DNA from: Eledone cirrhosa
Lineage: Eukaryota; Mollusca; Cephalopoda; Octopoda; Eledonidae
NCBI GenBank assembly: GCA_964016885.1
Contig: OZ024743.1
Span: forward strand, 77,238,606 to 77,302,605
Direction: 5' to 3'
DNA length: 64,000 bases
Below are positions 10,741 to 20,639 of this stretch, piece by piece (position 1 is the stretch's first letter; each line of letters opens with the position of its first letter). The notes under the pieces are model-generated. The model saw only the letters and a list, made by a program, of their open reading frames with translations. It did no database searches and had not been told where the DNA came from. A program made the position numbers and the translations under genes.

Positions 10741-12089
10741 CATAGGAAATGTAGAAAATATAAAATAAAAAAGCTTTTCACTAACAGTCTTTATTAGTTC
10801 ATCTTTTGTTATTTATTTAACATAATGTGACATCTTAAACAAACAATTTAAGATTCTAGCAATATTCTCAATAGAACCCCCACTTTTTGATGATTTATAT
10901 GCAATTATTTAGAATTAAATAGTACCATATATACATAATCTGAGAAATACATGACAAAAAACATCAGTTTGGTAGTGAATATTACACCAGTTTCACTTTG
11001 GAGGTTATATTCAAGTATAAACAGTAATTAAGATGTTTATAATTAGTTTCGGGGAAAGGATTTTTTTTTCTATTTTTGTTTTTTATTTTATTTGTTTTGT
11101 TTTTTTGTTTTTACTGTTTCACTTCACAATAACTATAATAATTATCAAATTTGTATTTCAACTTTTGACAACCATTGTAAGCATCAATATCACTGGTCAA
11201 CTATTGGTATATATGTGGTCAGTACCACTATTAGAGTGGAACATGTGACATTGGATGTGTTAGGCATGCTTGTTAAATTAGGTTGCACGTGCTTAGCCAG
11301 ACCAGCATGTGGTGTTCAACATAAACTGGATATATTTGCATGCTCCACAACTTTACTTTTCAGCTTACTTCATGTGGTTAATTCATGCATGACTGGATAT
11401 TATATAAACACTGTTCAGTATATTTATGTATATATACTGTGTCTCTTGAAGAGGGGTTTTTATTTTCTGATGAGGAAGGCACTTTCTTCTCTTTTCTCTT
11501 TCTTTCTAGTAAGTGTAAGAATTATTTTCACTTGGTTTATATTTACAGCCCTCGAAACACGACTAACAACATAAAAATGAATTGAATTGCTAAATTTATA
11601 AAGAATTTTATTTCGTTTTCTATAAAATACATCTGAATAGGTAGCTATTTATGACTCTCATAATTGCTGCTAAGCATTATAAAAATTTTTTTTTAAATTT
11701 TGATTTTAATTTTTAAAGTAAGATTTTAATTATAGCACAACATTTATTATAGTTGGAAAAGAGAATGGTGGTCAACTCTCAAAGAGGGTAAAATCATGTA
11801 AATAAACTAGTAGATCATCTTTATATCTTATTTTTTCCTTCCTAAAAAATTATATTTTAGTTATTTTCTAATAGGATATAAATTTAGCATAGTAGAAATA
11901 TAATATTAACAGCTGATAATAATATTGGCAACTATTACAGTGAGAGAAGTTATCAACATGATATATATATATATATATATATCAGTTGATCGACAAGATC
12001 TCACACCTCATTCGCTTAACAAGTGGGGTGAGGCTTGTCAAATCAAATCAAGGAAACAATATTTCCATTGGTCTTTCCAATTGCAAGTC
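10741..12089. other. AT-rich intronic DNA with a (TA)n run
   Basis: (TA)n at about 11960-11982. No exon or family recognised. Confidence 0.45.
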
Positions 12090-12188
12090 CACGCAGAAGG
12101 AGCAACATGAAATAAAGTGTCTTGCTGAAGGACATAATGATCTCACGATTGTGAATTGAATTCTCTAACCACTCAGGCATGTACCTTC
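12090..12188 (-). repeat. SINE-2, tRNA-like 5' part
   Basis: The minus strand reads GGTACATGCCTGAGTGGTTA, then a degenerate GTGAGATCATTATGTCCTTC and GCAAGACACTTTATTTCATG, the other common tRNA-derived SINE of this window. Confidence 0.8.
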
Positions 12189-12946
12189 ACTAAATATATA
12201 TAATTATTATTAATCAACTTTGCTCTATGTATTGATAACAACAAGCAGGTCATTTATAAAGAAAAACATGGCTTTTTTTATGTTTTAATTTTATAAAATT
12301 GCAGTGAAAATGTTGCAATCAACATAGAATTGTAAATGGCTTTTGGTTATAAATTTGTTTTCATGGTTTCTATAATTTTCAAACAATTTTAAGGAGTTTC
12401 TTTTGTAGGATATTTCATTCTAATTGGTAACCTACCATTTTGTCTGAAGGTTGTTGACAAAATGTGGGCAAAAGATAATTTCTAATGAGTTTTAAAATTA
12501 TATTTAATTCTGTATTGGAAAATAGTTCTGATGCCAAGAAAATATAACAAATAAATAAATTGATGTCTTCAACCTTATCCTTATATGAAACTCCACATGT
12601 AAAATAAAATGATAAAAATAATATTGATAATCACTTTGAGCTAGTTCATAATTTGAATACCATATGCAAATTATGTCCGTTTCATTTAAACAATGTTTTA
12701 AGTTTTCACCTAACCATCTGATATATTTTCAAACTTAAATTGAAATCTAAAATACAAGATTTCTGGATCAACCTCTACACATGCAGCTAATTAAATTTAA
12801 TACTTTGGGGGGTTATAAAACCTTGAATACTCCTCAAGAAATTAATTTAAGATGTCTTTGTATTAGCATACAAATTAATTACATAAAATCTTGATAAAAT
12901 TTTGATATTTAAAAATTGAAATTTCCTTTTTTTTCTTGTTTTGTAG
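12189..12946. other. Intron upstream of exon a, no repeat seen
   Basis: AT-rich; ends in the T-rich acceptor tract of exon a. I looked for the expected preceding exon and found none. Confidence 0.5.
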
Positions 12947-13051
<105 letters not shown>

Positions 13052-13084
13052 TAAGTCATCTCAGTGTGTGTTTGTGTACATGTG

Positions 13085-13400
13085 TATGCACTCTTTCAAC
13101 ATTACTCCAAAGACCCTTTGGAGAACTCCATTTTGGCTGCTTGTATTGGCGATCATATTCTTTCAGTCATTACCCAAGATTCTTGACCATAGGTAAGGGT
13201 CGGCACAAATATCAAATTGGAGACATTGAGTTTGGCTTTTACACCTACTTCCCTTCTTCTGAATGCTGAAGCTGTTCCATTACTGCACCAGCTCCTGTAA
13301 TTCTTGCACTTAATCAGCCTCCTGCCTTCCATCACTTGTGAACATGACCCCGAGATACTTGAACTTCTCTACCTGCTTCAGTGGAACTCCATTCATGAAA
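13085..13400 (-). mobile_element. LINE-2f C-terminal fragment
   Basis: The minus strand reads FRRREVGVKAKLNVSN then TLTYGQESWVMTERI, the Y-G-x-E-x-W block that follows RT domains in this LINE group. Broken by stops. Confidence 0.65.
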
Positions 13401-14139
13401 TCTGGCTCAAGATATTAAAAGCCTTCACAATATTATAAGAAACTAAAATGAAATTATAATAAAACACCTGAGGCTGTTGTTAATATATAGAACAATAATA
13501 TAAATATTTCTAGCTGAGGTCTAGGGAGGTGTGTAGTCTATTTGATTTTCCCAATTCTTGCCTGGGACTTAGGGAATTATATTATCATTCTATATAACTG
13601 TGTTGTGAGAGTTTTTTGGGGAGCTACAGGTGTTACCCCTTGCTCCATCTCCCCTAGTAGTTTACCACTATTGGTCCAGGATTCCTTATTCGTCCGGCAG
13701 CTGCCCACTTATATCGCAACTAACCATCATATCTGGTGGCCATATCGCTACCTGCAACCCATTCTCTAGCAGAGCAACAACCTTCTCAGGAATAAATGAG
13801 CAAAGAAAAAGATATAATTATTTCTAGTTGAGTTATGGGGCTAGAGATTTATAGGGAAGAGTGTAGTATATTTGCCTGGGATTTTATTGACCTTAGAAGG
13901 ATGAAGACTGTAATTATAAGCTTCAAGGTATTTTGTCCAATACTTCACTGGTTCTGCCATCTGCTGCTTAATATTGTATGGTATGGTCCCATAACTCCCG
14001 AGGGAGTCATAGGGGTGCTGTATTGACATATAATGTTTCTTGCATATTTTAAGCTTGGCAGAGCCCATTTCTCTCCAGTCTGAGTACAGCAGATTTCTTT
14101 CAGAGAAAGATAGAAAGTGAGAAAGAGATATAGAAGAAG
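13401..14139. other. Intronic DNA with weak repeat traces
   Basis: 13800-13920 contains TATTGACCTTAGAAGGATGA, a faint minus-strand SINE body. The rest, including a GC-rich stretch at 13610-13790, was not recognised. Confidence 0.4.
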
Positions 14140-14285
14140 AATCGACCCCAGTACAAGACTGGTACTTTTTTTATCAACTTTAAATGGATGAAAGGCAAGG
14201 TTGACATCGATAGGATTTGAACTCAGAGAGCCAGAACAAATACCACAAAACATTGTTTTAACGACTCTGCCAATTTACTGTCTTG
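14140..14285 (-). repeat. SINE-1
   Basis: On the minus strand: box-A-like GGCAGAGTCGTTAAAACA, box B CTGAGTTCAAATCCTATCGA, body CTTGCCTTTCATCCATTTAA and GTACTGGGGTCGATTCTT. Confidence 0.8.
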
Positions 14286-14343
14286 CTTAATATAGTAATA
14301 ATACTTAAAATATGCAATAATTTTACTATCTACTACATGTATG

Positions 14344-14506
14344 CAGTGCCGGATTTAGGACAAATGAGGACCTGTGCTAGTTATGAGGCCCCTTACTTGG
14401 ACCCTGAATTCATTGTAAAAAATGTTTTTGGCAGAAAGATGCCCCCCTCCCCCGGCCAATGGGGCCCTATGCTCAAGCAAACCTAAGCACAAGTTAATCC
14501 TGAACT
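14344..14506. mobile_element. MITE with 14-bp TIRs
   Basis: Left end CAGTGCCGGATTTA; right end reverse-complemented CAGTTCAGGATTAA. About 163 bp, with an interior containing GAGGCCCCTTACTTGG and GGGGCCCTATGCTCAAG. No coding. TSD not clear. Confidence 0.55.
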
Positions 14507-14555
14507 GTATATATGTTTGTATTAGAAATATGCCTCAAGAGACATTGATATCTCT

Positions 14556-14800
14556 GTTCACTCTGTAAAATAGTAGTACTTGTGCCATGATAAAAAGCAC
14601 CCAGTTCACTCTATAAAATAGTAGTACTAGTGCCATGATAAAAAGCACCCAGTTCACTCTGTAAAATAGTAGTACTAGTGCCATGATAAAAAGCACCCAG
14701 TTCACTCTGTAAAATGATAGTACTGGAGCCACAACAAAAGACAACCAGTACACACTGTAAATTTGCTGGCATTAGGAAGGGTATCCAGCTGTAATATTTA
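14556..14800 (+). repeat. 48-bp tandem repeat made from LINE tail A
   Basis: Unit GTGCCATGATAAAAAGCACC...CACTCTGTAAAATAGTAGTACTA, about four copies to 14745, then an ordinary tail A box (GGAAGGGTATCCAGCTGTAA). The unit is the AAAAGCACCCA box of the tail. 48 is a multiple of 3, so the minus strand stays open by chance. Confidence 0.85.
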
Positions 14801-14879
14801 AGTTCCAAACGGAACCTATGAGCAAGATGCGACTACTTCATTGGTCTAGCATCAGAACATGACAACCTGTTTAACTTAA

Positions 14880-15065
14880 GCTGATGATGATATATGTATA
14901 GTTGACACTGTTACTGCTGTCTATGATGATGATGATATATGTATAGTTGACACTGTTACTACTGTCTATGATGATGATATATGTGTAGTTGACACTATTA
15001 CTGCTGTCTATGATGATGATATATGTGTAGTTGACACTATTACTGCTGTCTATGATGATGATGAC
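14880..15065 (+). repeat. 42-45-bp tandem repeat, four copies
   Basis: Unit AGTTGACACTGTTACTGCTG then TCTATGATGATGATATATGT. It begins at the point where a LINE tail would end (CTTAAGCTGATGATGA), so the terminal GATGAT run appears to have been included in the tandem unit. Confidence 0.85.
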
Positions 15066-15483
15066 AACCAATTATTTCTTTTATCTTGGCACAAAGTTCT
15101 TTTTTGTCAAGAGAATACCTGTAGACAATTGACACATATTAACAATGGCGTTGTATGATAGCGAACTATTGAGATTTAAAAATACAACAGTGAAGCACCA
15201 TAACTAGATAACATAAAAGGAATCTTTCAACAACTCTGATCACAACAATAGTTAGAAATTGTATTTGTTGTAGTAGTTGTTGTTTTGGGGCTCACTTTTG
15301 CAAAGGTTTAGCTGGCCCCCTATAAAGGTTTCATTTCATAGATTTCTTGGGGAATATTAATGCTAGGGGAACCCAGTCTTGTCAGCATTTTTCCAGTGAT
15401 AGAGAGTGGGAGTTGAATTTAGAATATATATATATATATATCAAAATGAAGTAACGGAGTCAGAAACTCGCATTAGTATATAT
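15066..15483. other. Intronic DNA with a short (TA)n
   Basis: (TA)n at about 15425-15440. No other feature recognised. Confidence 0.45.
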
Positions 15484-16068
15484 ATCATCATCATCATCGT
15501 TTAACGTCTATCTTCCACACTAGCATGGGTTAGACGGGAATTGTCCCACTTGAGCCAAGATTGGTCGGGTGACCGTGTCTCGCTCGTATACGACTATCTG
15601 GCAGGTTTTCTATGGCTGGATGCCCTTTCTAACACCAACCACATTTACAGTGTGGACTGGCAGCTTTTTACCATGTCTCCTACACAACCACATTACAGCG
15701 TGGATGTGTGTTTTTTGTCGTGACACCTACATGACCTCATTAGTTTGGACTGGATGTTGTGGTACCAACATAACTTTATAAAGAAAGGGTGGTGTTGGCA
15801 GGAGTGGGGGTAGTGGGTTGGGGTGTATGTTTGGTTTGGAGGGGGCCTACTGACTGTAGGTTAACTTTGCACGTAGGGAAGGTGGGTCTTCTGTATTACT
15901 GTGTGGCGCCAAAGATCTTGATCTAGTGACATTGTCTTAGAGAGGTGCAAGCGTGCAAGGTCGGAATTTATCATGTCTCCCATGTTTTTCTGGGTCTATC
16001 TACTCCATAACTTCCATCAATTTTGATTGCCCTGCACTTTTTTATACAGCTGTTGTCTTTCATGCGAA
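15484..16068 (-). mobile_element. LINE-1f 3' end (C-terminal codons plus tail)
   Basis: Minus-strand order: HMRMKDNSCIKKC-like C-terminus at about 16060, WRYTVIQ-like region near 15900, then about 350 bp of tail ending in the (ATC)n run at 15485-15498 (GATGATGATGAT on the minus strand). Colinear with 56900-57440 and 61410-61865. Confidence 0.8.
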
Positions 16069-16740
16069 TGTTTATATATATATCCTAAAGTTATTTGGCT
16101 GAGAAAACCATGTCAACAGTACCTCTGCCATTCCTAAAGCCACATTGGACTCAGGAAGTATCTCAACATCAATGTGTTGTATCAATCTGTCTAACAATAT
16201 CTTGCACAAGATCTTCCCAGCCACAGACAGCAGCAAAATACCTCTGTAGTTGCCACAGTCATCTTTGGCTCCCTTCTCTTTGTAAAGTACCACCATCAAT
16301 GCATCTTTCCAGTCCTGTGGTACATCTTCATTCCAAACATTCACAAAGAGATCAGTGAAACAAATTAAGAAGTTATCACCAGCACACTTGAAGATCTCGG
16401 CACTCAGTCCATCCATTCCAGGTGACTTACCGCTGTTTAATTTGGCAATGGCCTTCCCACCTCATCAAATGAAGGAGGATCAGCCACTGCCAGCTTTGTA
16501 GGTCTGGATGGAATCGACCGGATGAACTCATCATTGATTTCAGTTCTCTTGAGGAGTTAATCAAAGTGGTCATGCCACCTGATCAGGATTTTCTTCAGAT
16601 CTTTGAGTAATTCCTTGCTGTCTTCGGAGCAAAATGGTGATATTTGTGGACCTGTTGGACCATATACCTCCCTGGTTTGATCGTGGCTGACCGGGACACA
16701 CATAGAAGCTTTTGAACGAGAAACTTGATGTGGATTGGTG
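16069..16740 (-). mobile_element. LINE-3f reverse transcriptase fragment
   Basis: Minus strand: VYGPTGPQISPFCSED...LKKILIRWHDHFD at about 16680-16560, then degenerate INDEFIRSIPSRPTKL, MDGLSAEIFKCAGDNF at 16416, VPQDWKDALMVVLYKEKG, CGNYRGILLLSVAGKILCKI, and after a frameshift CGFRNGRGTVDMVFSAK near 16080. These are the early RT blocks of an RTE-like non-LTR element. It abuts the LINE-1f tail at 16069. Confidence 0.8.
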
Positions 16741-17082
16741 AATGATGGGGTCCATAATTTTGAAGATAGATGCATAGAATACGAGAAGATCAAACGGGAT
16801 ATGCGTAAGCAATGCTCTGGTGTATCTCTCGAAATGATTGGTGCCTCCATTGAATTGGTGTGTCCTGAGTGTGGAAAGACTTGCTTGAGCAAATCTGGTC
16901 TCAGGAGCCAGTCACAGCCATGTTCAAAGAGAACCAGTGAGCTATGATCTCCATAGTATTATGAAGGTTCACAGGCAACCTGATGCAAGACCTCAGGCCA
17001 AGGAGATCCATAGTTGTCATCAATGTGCGAAGGAGTGCAAGTCTCTAGCAGGCTTGAAAAGCCATATCCAAATGTCACACAT
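16735..17082 (+). mobile_element. LINE remnant with two C2H2-like fingers
   Basis: Plus strand: CPECGKTCLSKSGLRSQSQ at 16861 onward and, after a frame change, CHQCAKECKSLAGLKSHIQM near 17016, ending at a histidine (MSH). Two C-x2-C...H/Q fingers of the type found at the C-terminus of some LINE proteins. A decayed relative is at 18660-18890. The upstream part reads LEMIGASIELVCPEC. I infer a LINE origin because it is multi-copy and ends at a (CAT)n LINE tail. Confidence 0.55.
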
Positions 17083-17204
17083 CATCATCATCATCATTTT
17101 ACGTCCGCTTTTCCCTGCTTGCAAGGGTGGGACGGATCCTATTCAGCACAGCATCTCTCTACTTGTTGGAGTAGAGTATGGCTATAATATAGCCATACTC
17201 TACT
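17083..17204 (-). repeat. LINE tail (variant) and a 16-bp-arm palindrome
   Basis: 17083-17168 is a minus-strand tail variant (ATCATCATCATCATTTTACG, then CTTGCAAGGGTGGGACGG). 17170-17204 is a perfect palindrome, AGTAGAGTATGGCTAT, three bases, then its inverse. Confidence 0.75.
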
Positions 17205-17329
17205 ACACCAAATACCAAAAATACTCTGTTGAGTAATGGTCTAACTAGTTTTAAACTGGTTCTCTCCTGATTTATAAAAGCTTTCCATCAGATGCTCTCC
17301 CAATTCTGATAATCCACTGCCCTTGACTG

Positions 17330-17440
17330 GTTTATATATTGGCCCCAAAAGGATAAATGGTAATGTTGGCTGTGGTTAGATTTGAGATCAGAATACAGAG
17401 AGCTAGGTCAATATTACTTAAACAACTCTACCAAATTGGA
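17330..17440 (-). repeat. Degenerate SINE-1
   Basis: Minus-strand order: CCAATTTGGTAGAGTTGTTT, CTAGCTCTCTGTATTCTGAT, box-B-like region, and CCATTTATCCTTTTGGGGCC. Strongly diverged. Confidence 0.5.
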
Positions 17441-17596
17441 TGTGTTCTAAACATTCCATTATAATCTAAATCTGAGATCTTTATAATAAGTTGTTAGAAT
17501 TATAGCCTTTACAATACATTTGTAGCTACAACAAAAGTATTATTACATTCTGTAAGTTGTTTTATTTATGAACAAGTGAATAGCTATTTGAAAATT

Positions 17597-17597
<1 letters not shown>

Positions 17598-17644
<47 letters not shown>

Positions 17645-17647
17645 TGT
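17598..17647. repeat. (GT)n microsatellite
   Basis: About 24 GT dinucleotides with one interruption (TATG). Confidence 0.95.
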
Positions 17648-17754
17648 AACTCTGAAATAAAAACTGCATATTTACAGAGTTTCTCCTTGCATTTTATTCT
17701 CAATATTTGTATTTTATCTCTCCCCCTCTCTACATATATATATATATCCGTGAC

Positions 17755-17910
17755 ATCATTGGTGCCAAGCTGTATCAGGCTTTGGCTTTCCCTTGGGCAA
17801 TATCTGTAGCATGTAAAGGGAAGACTTGCATGTCTGGGCAACTGCTGATCTTCCACAAACAAACTTGCCCAGGCTTGTGCCTCAGAATGGAACTTTCTAG
17901 GTGCAATACT
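17755..17910 (-). repeat. Repeat D
   Basis: Minus strand reads CTAGAAAGTTCCATTCTGAG then CACAAGCCTGGGCAAG and TGATACAGCTTGGC. It matches the plus-strand segment 28478-28640. Unclassified. Confidence 0.65.
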
Positions 17911-18047
17911 CTAGTCATTTGTGACCGAGGGGGGGTCCTACAATACTACATCACATTAAAAACAGAAATCTACTTTAATACTACATATTTTCACAACATA
18001 ACAAACCACTGTTGAAATGTTAACATTTTCTTTCTTTCTTACATCAG

Positions 18048-18128
18048 GTAAAAATCCTTCGGCTATTAAGGATACTTGGTAGACTGGATTTGGAAGCCAG
18101 TGAGACGATGAATGACATACTTGCACAA
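18048..18128 (+). CDS. AP1G1: AP1G1 internal exon b
   Basis: Encodes 27 residues, [13 protein letters not shown] followed by [11 protein letters not shown], continuing the trunk helical repeats directly from exon a. The acceptor AG is at 18046-18047 and the donor is GT at 18129 (GTTCGT, weaker than consensus). Phase 0 at both ends. The intron before it is 5005 bp and is filled with LINE and SINE fragments. Confidence 0.95.
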
Positions 18129-18519
18129 GTTCGTTTTAAAACTTTTTATTGTCTTCCAAACTTTATGTTGAGATATTTTGTTTATCACAATTTGTAATTA
18201 ACAAATACGCTTTATTTATTTTATATTTTAAAATTAATAACTGAATTGTGAAATATAAATTTTGGTGTATTCTTTCTTTTAACCGTTCTTCTAACAAATG
18301 TTTAAACAACTTTTTAACAAATGTTCATTGTAATTCTTTTATGGTTTTCTGATAGGAGTGTCTAACATTACCTATGAAATATTTATTTTAAAAAGGATAA
18401 GAGAAATGATAGTATTTCATGATTTATATTAAAAAAATATTTTTTAGCTTTGAGTCTGAATAGAAGTTATATATAATGTATATATAATTGTGTAAGCGAT
18501 TTTCGGGGACCCATTTCGA
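18129..18519. other. AT-rich intronic DNA, no feature seen
   Basis: Nothing recognised. Confidence 0.5.
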
Positions 18520-18898
18520 AATGGGTTAGTATTAAGCATGCAACTAAAAAAGGCCCACATGTAGAGACCTCTCTACCTTAGTCTGTATGTAATGTTTGTA
18601 GCTGAATATGATTGTCAAAAGCTGGCTATTACAATCTCCTACATAAACATACAGAAATGTCAATGGTTGAATATGACCAATTCCTTGCAGCCAGTTTGAC
18701 ATGTGGTACATGTGGCAGAGAATTTACAAATAAGTCTGGACAAGGCATTCAAAAATACAAAATCATAGTCCAGATCAGACTGAAGACTTGAATGATGGAA
18801 GAAGTGAATTCCAATGTATTTTATGAAACAAAACACACAAGTCCCTAGTAGACTTTAAAAGCCACTTCAAGGCTTACAACCACTGAGAAAGATATATT
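18520..18898 (+). mobile_element. Decayed C2H2-type LINE remnant
   Basis: Contains TCGTCGREFTNKSG-like codons near 18700 and a CxxC/H pair near 18815-18870, colinear with 16860-17070. Many stops and gaps. Confidence 0.45.
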
Positions 18899-19191
18899 AT
18901 TTGTTAGTGACAACCTCTCTAGTGCTATTGACATGATAAAATGTATTTGGTAGAATGGGGAACCGTATGTAAGCAAGATGCAAACCCCAGGCCTGTCTGG
19001 GAGATCAGTAGCCCTGCTTTTGTACTTGTCATATTTTGGCTAAGTTTTTCTGGCTGGATACCTTTCCTATCACCAACCACTTTACAGTATGGACTTGGTG
19101 TATTATTCATGTGAGCTGGTCACGTGAATAATGCACCAAGTCCACACTGTAAAGTAGTTGGTGATAGGAAAGGTATCCAGCCAGAAAAACT
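18899..19191. repeat. LINE tail B ending in a 72-bp-arm palindrome
   Basis: 18899-19042 is plus-strand tail B (GACAACCTCTCTAGTGCTAT, GGGAGATCAGTAGCCCTGCT). 19043-19114 and 19120-19191 are inverse copies of one another (72 bp each, few mismatches) around a 5-bp spacer. The arms are LINE-tail sequence (CCTATCACCAACCACTTTAC). RNA from either strand would form a long hairpin. Confidence 0.85.
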
Positions 19192-19204
19192 AGAGGTTAA
19201 TATT

Positions 19205-19690
19205 TTTTTCAGAGTGACTGCCTTTCTAGACAGGTTGCCTATATTACAGCTTATGGAGCCTACATCTAGCCAGTGCTGCCATATTTTATTTGGAGCCACT
19301 ACCCTCCTAGAGGAGCTGCCTTCTCCATATCTTATGGAACCCACATCTGTCCTGTGCAGTCTTATTTTACTCAGAGTCACTGGCCTCCTAGACAGGCTGC
19401 CTTCTGTATAGCATACAGAGCCCACATTTGCCCCATGCTGTTTTATATTATTTGGGATCACTCACCTCCTAACCTGGCTGCCTTCAAGCATATCTTATGG
19501 AACACACATCTGTCCCATGCAGTCCTGTTTTATTCCACACAGACTGCATTTTTCGTGGCTTCCATGGCCCTCATCTCCACTATGTGATCATATTTTATAT
19601 ATTTAATCTGAGTGACCCCACTTTCTTTGAGGCTACCACCCATGCATCACATGGAACCCTTGTCAGTTGTCCCCAGCTTAGTTGCAGTTC
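19205..19690. repeat. ~81-bp degenerate minisatellite
   Basis: Anchors GTGACTGCC, GCCACTACC, GTCACTGGC and ATCACTCAC lie near 19214, 19295, 19376 and 19455, so the period is about 81 bp; a fifth, weaker copy follows to about 19690. Units share CCTCCTAGA and CTTATGGAACCCACATCTGT. Origin not recognised. Confidence 0.75.
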
Positions 19691-19804
19691 GCACAGTGAA
19701 CTGCCATTAAGCATATCTGAGGGACAGAGGGTAGGCCTTTTTTTACTGGAAGGTGGTGGTCATGGAGTAGAAGGAGGACTATGGCGACAGCCAGGTAGGT
19801 TGCC

Positions 19805-20200
19805 AGATTCATCATAATGCTAGTTGGGAACATGGACATTAATAGCTGACTGAAAATGAAGTAGTACTGTAATAAAATATAGTAAGATTTATCTTAACTG
19901 CCATGTTTCAGTTCATGGCTGTTTAAAGATCCAACAAGATTTTGAAATGAAATGAAGTGTAAATTTGTTTATCAATGCATTAAGACAGCGAGAAAGATAG
20001 AGAATCTATGTAAGAAAGAGGGGAGGTAAATATATTCCAAACTAAGTTCATCAGATTCATCATAGGGCTAGTTAGGAACATGGACATTAAAAGATGACTG
20101 GAAACTCAAATAGTACTGTAATAAAATATAGTAAGATTTAGCTTCATGACTATTCAAACTATTTAAAGATCTATTCATGACTATTTAAAGATCTAACAAA
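19805..20200. repeat. Direct repeat pair of ~130 bp
   Basis: TAGTTGGGAACATGGACATT...TACTGTAATAAAATATAGTA at 19820-19940 recurs with substitutions at 20065-20200. About 245 bp apart. Not recognised. Confidence 0.65.
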
Positions 20201-20290
20201 TATATGTCTAATTAAATAAAGCATATAAATATATCTTTACTTATTCTTTGTGATATACCATTATTAATGATGATTTCTGAATAAATTCAG

Positions 20291-20389
20291 GTTGCTACAA
20301 ACACAGACACCAGTAAAAATGTAGGACATGCTATCTTGTATGAGATAGTTTTGACCATCATGGGTATTCAGTCAGAAGCTGGTTTGAGA
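20291..20389 (+). CDS. AP1G1: AP1G1 internal exon c
   Basis: Encodes 33 residues, [18 protein letters not shown] then [15 protein letters not shown], part of the trunk that in other animals reads VATNTETSKNVGNAILYE. Acceptor TTCAG ends at 20290 and the donor GTAAGT starts at 20390. Phase 0 at both ends. The following intron is 8764 bp and carries the YLDD reverse transcriptase, the Tx1-like LINE, the Tigger remnant and the 35-bp minisatellite. Confidence 0.95.
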
Positions 20390-20639
20390 GTAAGTGCAAC
20401 TATTTTCATTTCTCAAAAGGTTTTATTCATAGTTGTATAAATAAAATTACAAATCGTTTGCAATTCTTTCAGAATGAAAATATAAACAGAGCATATAAAT
20501 AAATTTACAGTAGAATAATATAACAAATATGTTTTAAATATATACATAAATAACATTACAAATGTTTCGATAACATTATAAATAGCTCGCGATTCATTCA
20601 GAAAGATATATTCTTTTAATGTTACAATATTAAAGAAAA

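Noticed and set aside
1..12946. Earlier AP1G1 exons (the segment ending AHFRK and before)
   Set aside because: I read the likely reading frames and saw no splice-flanked match. They are presumably upstream of the window, although a very short exon could be missed by eye.
16735..17082. A host C2H2 zinc-finger exon
   Set aside because: A decayed relative at 18660-18890, frame breaks and adjacency to LINE tails favour a mobile-element remnant.
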